Positions 56,408-60,589 of a stretch of 60,589 bases of DNA are shown one piece after another. The DNA is from Gemmatimonadales bacterium (GTDB lineage: Bacteria; Gemmatimonadota; Gemmatimonadetes; Gemmatimonadales; GWC2-71-9), in contig WVYX01000031.1 of NCBI GenBank assembly GCA_011772755.1, positions 1 through 60,589 on the forward strand, given 5' to 3'. Made by a program: the position numbers and the translations under genes. How positions within the stretch are numbered: the stretch's first letter is position 1; the number at the start of each line of letters is the position of its first letter. Below the pieces are notes generated by a model that saw only the letters and a program-made list of their open reading frames with translations, did not search any database and was not told where the DNA came from.

Positions 56408-57325
56408 ATGCCGACCTATCGCTTCTATCAGCTCGACGTCTTCACCAACCGACCGCTGGCGGGCAACCCGCTGGCGGTGCTACCTGACGCCGCAGGGCTC
56501 GAACCGAACGAGATGCAGGCGCTGGCGCGGGAGATGAACCTGTCTGAGACCAGCTTCGTCTTCCCGTCGGACAAGGCTACGCAACGCCTCAGGTTCTTCA
56601 CACCCACTGCGGAGGTACCACTCCCGGGTCATCCCACTGTCGGCACCTGGTGGCTGCTTGCCGCCCTTGGCCGCTTGGATCTGCCACAGGACGGCGTCAC
56701 GCGGGTCACCCAGGAAACCGAGGCCGGCATCGTGCCGGTCGACATCCAAATGGCCGGAGGGGCACCCACGCAGGTTGTCATGGCTCAGCCGCTACCGGAG
56801 TTCGGCGAGTACGTCGCCGACACCGGGCCGCTCGCACGGGCGCTGGGTGGCGGGCCAGACCTCATCCCCGACGGCCCGGCCCCCCAGGTGATCTCCACCG
56901 GGATACCGCAACTGATGATCCCTACGTGCTCACTGGAAGTGCTCAAAGCGCTCCCCAGCGGCGGTGGCGGCGCGGAGCTGGCAGGCCTCCTGCGGAAGCT
57001 GGGCACCGATTGCGCCATGTGCTACTCCCTCGAGACGGAGTCCGCTGGCGCGACGGTGCACTGCCGCATGTTCGCCCCTGGGCTCGGAGTGCCAGAGGAC
57101 CCGGCCACCGGGAGCGCGTCAGGGGCGCTGGGCTCATACCTCGTGTGGCATGGAGTCGTGGCCCCTCACGACGGCACGGCCAGCATCGTGGTGGAGCAAG
57201 GGATCGAGATCGACCGGCCCAGCCAGATCCACGTTGAGATAACGAGCGGGATGGGCGGCGAGATCACTGAGGTTCGCGTGGGCGGCGAGGCGGTCATCAT
57301 CATCGAAGGCGAGGTGCAGTTATAG
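56408..57325 (+). CDS. PhzF-family isomerase
   Basis: 305 residues, PhzF/diaminopimelate-epimerase-like double fold. N-terminal FYQLDVFTNRPLAGNPLAV, MNLSETSFVF with the proposed catalytic Glu, TPTAEVPLPGHPTVGT and the C-terminal RMFAPGLGVPEDPATGSASGALG are diagnostic. Substrate unknown; no phenazine genes are near. Starts 2 bp after the adenosyltransferase stop. Confidence 0.93.
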   Translation: MPTYRFYQLDVFTNRPLAGNPLAVLPDAAGLEPNEMQALAREMNLSETSFVFPSDKATQRLRFFTPTAEVPLPGHPTVGTWWLLAALGRLDLPQDGVTRVTQETEAGIVPVDIQMAGGAPTQVVMAQPLPEFGEYVADTGPLARALGGGPDLIPDGPAPQVISTGIPQLMIPTCSLEVLKALPSGGGGAELAGLLRKLGTDCAMCYSLETESAGATVHCRMFAPGLGVPEDPATGSASGALGSYLVWHGVVAPHDGTASIVVEQGIEIDRPSQIHVEITSGMGGEITEVRVGGEAVIIIEGEVQL

Positions 57326-57342
57326 AGCCCACAACCATTCCC

Positions 57343-58425
57343 GTGCCTCTCGGGGACGCGTCGTACGATATCGTCCTGGGCGACGGCCTCCTGGCAGATT
57401 GCGCCGAACTGCTTGCCAAGTACTGCCCTGCCCCCCGTTACGCGATCATCACGGATTCCTCCGTGGCCCCTCTGTACGGCAAACCGGTGCTGGCGGCCGC
57501 CCAACGGATTGCCCCCACGATCCTCGTCACGTTCCCGGCGGGCGAGTGGAACAAGACGAGGGAAACGTGGGCCACGCTGACCGACCAGCTCCTCAGCGCC
57601 CACCTCGACCGAGAGGCCGCCATCCTCGCACTTGGGGGTGGCGTCGCCGGCGACCTGGCGGGATTCGTCGCCGCCACCTTCCTGCGGGGTATCCGCCATG
57701 TCCAGATCCCGACTTCGCTGCTGGCGATGATCGACAGCTCGATCGGCGGCAAGACAGGCGTGGACACGAGATTCGGCAAGAACCTCGTCGGTGCCTTCCA
57801 CCAACCCCGGGTCGTGATCGCCGACGTCGGGACGCTGAGTTCGTTGCCGCCGCCGCAGCTGGCGGCGGGAATGGCCGAGGCCCTCAAGCACGGCGTCATT
57901 ACGGACGCCGCATACTTTCGCGTGCTGCTGGACCACAGCGCGGGCGTATTCCAGCACGATTCCGCCGTGCTGTTGGACGTCGTCCGTCGCAGCGTGGAGA
58001 TCAAAGTCGAGGTGGTAGTGGAGGATGAGCGGGAGCAAGGCCGCCGCTCCATCCTCAACTTCGGCCACACCATTGCTCACGCACTGGAAGCAACCATGGG
58101 ATACGAGTTGCTGCACGGCGAAGCAGTGGCCATCGGCATGCTAGCGGAGGCCGAGTTGGGTCGACGCATCGGCGTCACCGACCCCAGTGTTGCAGACGAG
58201 ATACGCACGGCTCTCGAAGCCTTTCGCCTTCCAGTATCCCCGCCCGGCGAAGCCGATCCCACTCGCATGCTGGAAGCGATGCAACAGGACAAGAAGACTA
58301 GGGAGCAGACTGTCAGGTTTGCACTACCCAGGCAGGTCGGCGAGATGGCCAGAGGAGCGGCTGGTGAGTGGACCGTGGCGGCTCCGACGGACGTTGTCTC
58401 CCAGATTCTCGCCCAGCTCAAGTAG
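57343..58425 (+). CDS. aroB: 3-dehydroquinate synthase
   Basis: 360 residues, second step of the shikimate pathway. NAD-binding GGGVAGDLAGFVAATFLRGI, TSLLAMIDSSIGGKTGVD, metal ligands in AEALKHGVI, NFGHTIAHALEA and HGEAVAIGM. GTG start 17 bp after the phzF-like stop, same transcript likely. Confidence 0.96.
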   Translation: MPLGDASYDIVLGDGLLADCAELLAKYCPAPRYAIITDSSVAPLYGKPVLAAAQRIAPTILVTFPAGEWNKTRETWATLTDQLLSAHLDREAAILALGGGVAGDLAGFVAATFLRGIRHVQIPTSLLAMIDSSIGGKTGVDTRFGKNLVGAFHQPRVVIADVGTLSSLPPPQLAAGMAEALKHGVITDAAYFRVLLDHSAGVFQHDSAVLLDVVRRSVEIKVEVVVEDEREQGRRSILNFGHTIAHALEATMGYELLHGEAVAIGMLAEAELGRRIGVTDPSVADEIRTALEAFRLPVSPPGEADPTRMLEAMQQDKKTREQTVRFALPRQVGEMARGAAGEWTVAAPTDVVSQILAQLK

Positions 58426-58609
58426 TCACAATCTACTCAACATGTTCCCCACATTGCGGTCACATATCCACGGTACGTAAGTTGTTGCCGCAAACATAGT
58501 TACGCCTACCAGCATCGGCCCCGGTCACACCGTGTGGGAACCGGTCAAGTGGACAAACTGCAGAACAGATTGTGCCCTAACGGCTTGTGATGTGGAAAAG
58601 AAAAATTTC

Positions 58610-58638
58610 TTGACGCACCTCCAGGGCTTTCCTATATT
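58610..58638 (+). promoter_or_regulatory. Sigma-70 type promoter of rpoD
   Basis: TTGACG (58610-58615), 17-bp spacer, TATATT (58633-58638), preceded by an A/T-rich AAAAATTTC. Best promoter in the window. It leaves a leader of about 84 nt. The region 58426-58609 before it holds no gene or terminator I can support. Confidence 0.85.
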
Positions 58639-58728
58639 CGGCCCGCTTGAGATCGGCCATTTTGGCGGGCTTTCCACGGCTCGCCTCCCCTTCCAGGATG
58701 GCCCTCTTCCAAAACTCCTGGGGAGTGT

Positions 58729-59622
58729 ATGACCCAACTCCGCAGCACTACAGCGAAGGGATTCTTTCGCTCCCCTGCATCCGGCGCGTTTGATCAGTAC
58801 CTCCAGGATATCCAGAAGCTCCCGCTCATAGACGACCCCGAAGAGGAACGGCGTCTAGCACGTCGGGCCCGCAGCGGCGACCCGAAGGCAGCAGAGCGTC
58901 TGGTGACGGCCAACCTCCGATTCGTGATCTCGTACGTGAAGAAGTATCAGGGTCACGGGCTCGACCTCTCGGAACTGGTGGCCATCGGCAACGAGGGTCT
59001 TCTCAAGGCCGTCAAGAAGTTCGATCCCGACCAGGGCGTGAAGTTCATCTCGTATGCGGTGTGGTGGGTGCGGCAGGCGGTCCTCAAGGCGCTCGCGGAG
59101 CAGACCCGGAGCGTCCGTATACCCCTCAATCAGAACAGCCATCTGATCCGCATGGCCCGAACCGAGACCTATCTCTCACAGGAGCTGGGGCGGGAGCCCA
59201 CAGACGTCGAGATAGCCAAGGCGTTGGAGGATACGGTGGAGAATGTCCGCAACGCCCGGCGGATGACGGCGGCCGAAATGTCCCTCGACGCACCTATCGA
59301 CCGCACCGACAAGGATGCGGCGACCCTCGGCGAGCGGTTCGCCGGACAGGAAGGCGGCGAGATCGAAGAGCGGACCGACGGGCGGCTGATGCGGGAGTTC
59401 ATCGACGAGATCTTCGAGAAGTACCTCACGCCGAGGGAGCGCAAGATCCTCTACCTCTACTACGGGCTGGAGGAAGGGTCAGAAGGGATGACCCTCGAGA
59501 AGATCGGCGAACTAATGGGTGTCACCCGGGAGCGGATCCGGCAGATTCGTGAGCGTGCGTTCGAGAAGCTACGCGACAGTCCCCACGGCGAAGCGTTGAA
59601 AGGCTTCTGGATGGCGGCCTGA
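58729..59622 (+). CDS. rpoD: Primary sigma factor (RpoD/SigA), short form
   Basis: 297 residues. Region 1.2 (FDQYLQDIQKLPLI), region 2 (NLRFVISYVKKYQGHGLDLSELVAIGNEGLLKAV, FISYAVWWVRQAVLKAL), region 3, and region 4 (LTPRERKILYLYYGL, TLEKIGELMGVTRERIRQIRERAFEKLR). Region 1.1 and the non-conserved insert of proteobacterial RpoD are absent, as in the short primary sigmas of Bacteroidetes and relatives. GGGGAGTGT precedes the ATG. Confidence 0.95.
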   Translation: MTQLRSTTAKGFFRSPASGAFDQYLQDIQKLPLIDDPEEERRLARRARSGDPKAAERLVTANLRFVISYVKKYQGHGLDLSELVAIGNEGLLKAVKKFDPDQGVKFISYAVWWVRQAVLKALAEQTRSVRIPLNQNSHLIRMARTETYLSQELGREPTDVEIAKALEDTVENVRNARRMTAAEMSLDAPIDRTDKDAATLGERFAGQEGGEIEERTDGRLMREFIDEIFEKYLTPRERKILYLYYGLEEGSEGMTLEKIGELMGVTRERIRQIRERAFEKLRDSPHGEALKGFWMAA

Positions 59623-59663
59623 CAAGGCGGCTAGCCTCGAACGACACAGCCGGGCTCGGGTGT

Positions 59664-59687
59664 AGGGGCGCAGCACGCTGCGCCCCT
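59664..59687. repeat. Palindrome after rpoD, related to 8352-8379
   Basis: AGGGGCGCAGC pairs with GCTGCGCCCCT (11 bp, 2-base spacer). Matches the palindrome upstream of argR over TGTAGGGGCG and CGCCCCT. It may also terminate rpoD transcription. Confidence 0.65.
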
Positions 59688-59771
59688 CGGTGTTCCAGGC
59701 CCGGTTGCTTCTGCGCACTGTACCGCACTCCCCTGCTCCCTGCTCGCCGCTCCCTCGTTAGTATTGTAGAT

Positions 59772-60075
59772 ATGGCGATCCGTACCCTCCCGATCTTCCC
59801 CCTCCCGCTGGTGCTGTTTCCGGGAACGCCCCAACTACTGCACATCTTCGAGCCTCGGTACCGCCAAGTGTTGGCCGATTGCCAAGACGGCGACCGACGC
59901 TTCGGCATCTCCTTTGCGAGGCCGGCAAGTGCCGCTGCGGCGCCTGAGGGACACGCTGACGAGCTTGAACGCGGACGTGCAGAAGCGGCTGGCCACCCAC
60001 CGCCTGGCCAAGCGCAACGGGAAGCCGACGTCCGGGCCGGCACCCTCAACCTCGAGGCCAGATGATGCTCCCTGA
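59772..60075 (+). pseudogene. LON substrate-binding-domain gene with internal deletion and frameshift
   Basis: The first about 50 codons encode a clear LON N-terminal (PUA-like) start: LPIFPLPLVLFPGTPQLLHIFEPRYRQVL and DGDRRFGI. The frame then degenerates and stops at 60063-60065. The +1 frame from about 59929 instead reads VPLRRLRDTLTSLNADVQKRL and LAKRNGKPTSG to a stop at 60073, which looks like a genuine helical C-terminus. Whole LON-domain proteins are about 200 residues, so roughly 100 or more codons of the middle are missing. Natural decay or an assembly error are both possible. The GlcD-like start overlaps its end. Confidence 0.6.
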
Positions 60076-60589
60076 GAAGGCGTTGCAGGCTCTCGCGGAG
60101 ATCGTCGGATCGCAGTGGCTGCGCCAGGCGCCAGCGGAACTCGAGACGTACGCCAGCGACGGACTCCCCACACACCGCCGGCGTCCAGGCGCCGTGGTTC
60201 TCCCCGGCAGCCGAAGCGAGGTGATTGGTGTTGTGCGCGCCCTCTCACAAAACGGCATTCCTTTTGTCGCCCGTGGCGCCGGCACCGGCCTATCCGGTGG
60301 TGCTCTTGCATCGGAAGATGCCGTCCTCATCGCTCTCAGCCGGCTGAACCACATCCTGGCCATCGACCCGGCCAACCGCCTGGCCGTGGTCGAGCCTGGG
60401 GTGGTGAACGCGCGTCTCTCTGCCGCGGCAGCCCGGTTTGGCCTGCACTACGCACCCGACCCATCGAGCCAGACCGCGTGCACCATAGGGGGAAACGTCG
60501 CCGAGAACGCCGGCGGGCCCCATTGCCTCAAATACGGGGTGACCACCAACCACATCCTCGAACTGGAAGTGGTCCTCCCGGACGGAACC
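60062..60589 (+). CDS. FAD-binding oxidase (GlcD-like), partial at window end
   Basis: 176 codons visible, open at the window edge. VAO-type FAD-binding domain: VVLPGSRSEVIGVVRAL, VARGAGTGLSGGAL, SRLNHIL, VEPGVVNARL, PDPSSQTACTIGGNVAENAGGPHCLKYG. This matches glycolate oxidase subunit GlcD and D-lactate dehydrogenases. The ATG at 60062 or 60065 follows the broken LON gene directly. Substrate cannot be fixed without the C-terminal part. Confidence 0.9.
   Translation, partial: MMLPEKALQALAEIVGSQWLRQAPAELETYASDGLPTHRRRPGAVVLPGSRSEVIGVVRALSQNGIPFVARGAGTGLSGGALASEDAVLIALSRLNHILAIDPANRLAVVEPGVVNARLSAAAARFGLHYAPDPSSQTACTIGGNVAENAGGPHCLKYGVTTNHILELEVVLPDGT

Overview
This is a high-GC, densely packed bacterial chromosome segment from a diderm. 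TamB, an Omp85 (TamA/BamA-type) protein, an MsbA-type exporter, Lgt and several lipoproteins indicate an outer membrane. A short 297-residue primary sigma factor, a PorX-type PglZ response regulator and kinase/SARP regulators make a Gemmatimonadota-like organism my best guess. That is inference; no rRNA or tRNA gene was seen to confirm it.

Layout. 1-4.0 kb (minus): a minor-pilin operon (PilX-, FimT/GspH-, PilV- and PilW-like) preceded by a GEMM-I cyclic-dinucleotide riboswitch at 4262-4374. 4.4-5.1 kb: non-coding, with heptamer repeats, a candidate structured RNA and the argH terminator. 5.1-8.3 kb (minus): argR, a likely ArgR operator, argG and argH. 8.5-12.0 kb (minus): an amidohydrolase and PBP1A. 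12.3-20 kb: tyrS, HIT protein, aminotransferase, a patatin-ferredoxin fusion, an ABC exporter and PorX-like regulator. 20-22.9 kb: a DnaB-like ATPase pair, an EamA permease and a lipoprotein. 23.0-37.9 kb (plus): a 15-kb run of about 20 mostly overlapping housekeeping genes (yebC-ruvCAB-queA-tgt-yajC-def-fmt-thiE-thiS-thiG-rsmB-PASTA-rpe-trx-ybbR-tsaD-lgt). 38-41.8 kb: a Ser/Thr kinase, two tiny lipoproteins and a SARP-type ATPase regulator. 42-52.7 kb (minus): acpS, a HAD phosphatase, a P1 peptidase, a zinc-finger protein, a YegS-type lipid kinase, TamB and the Omp85 protein. 52.8-60.6 kb: dacB, ferredoxin-NADP reductase, cobalamin adenosyltransferase, PhzF-like, aroB, rpoD, a broken LON-domain gene and the start of a GlcD-like oxidase.

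Two things stand out. First, the pilin operon leader carries a GEMM-I aptamer with adenine where c-di-GMP-specific members have G20, the change known from cGAMP-sensing GEMM-Ib RNAs. Second, at least nine intergenic sites hold arrays of 7-bp repeats, often as opposing arms of an inverted repeat. They use different heptamers (GCAATTC, CTAGGTG, GAGGTTC, AGGAGTA, CTGTGGT types) but the same period. Five of them end just before a start codon. They resemble in concept the heptameric STRR repeats of cyanobacteria and may be an undescribed family here.

Most adjacent same-strand genes are coupled by ATGA or GTGA overlaps, which I used to choose many start codons.
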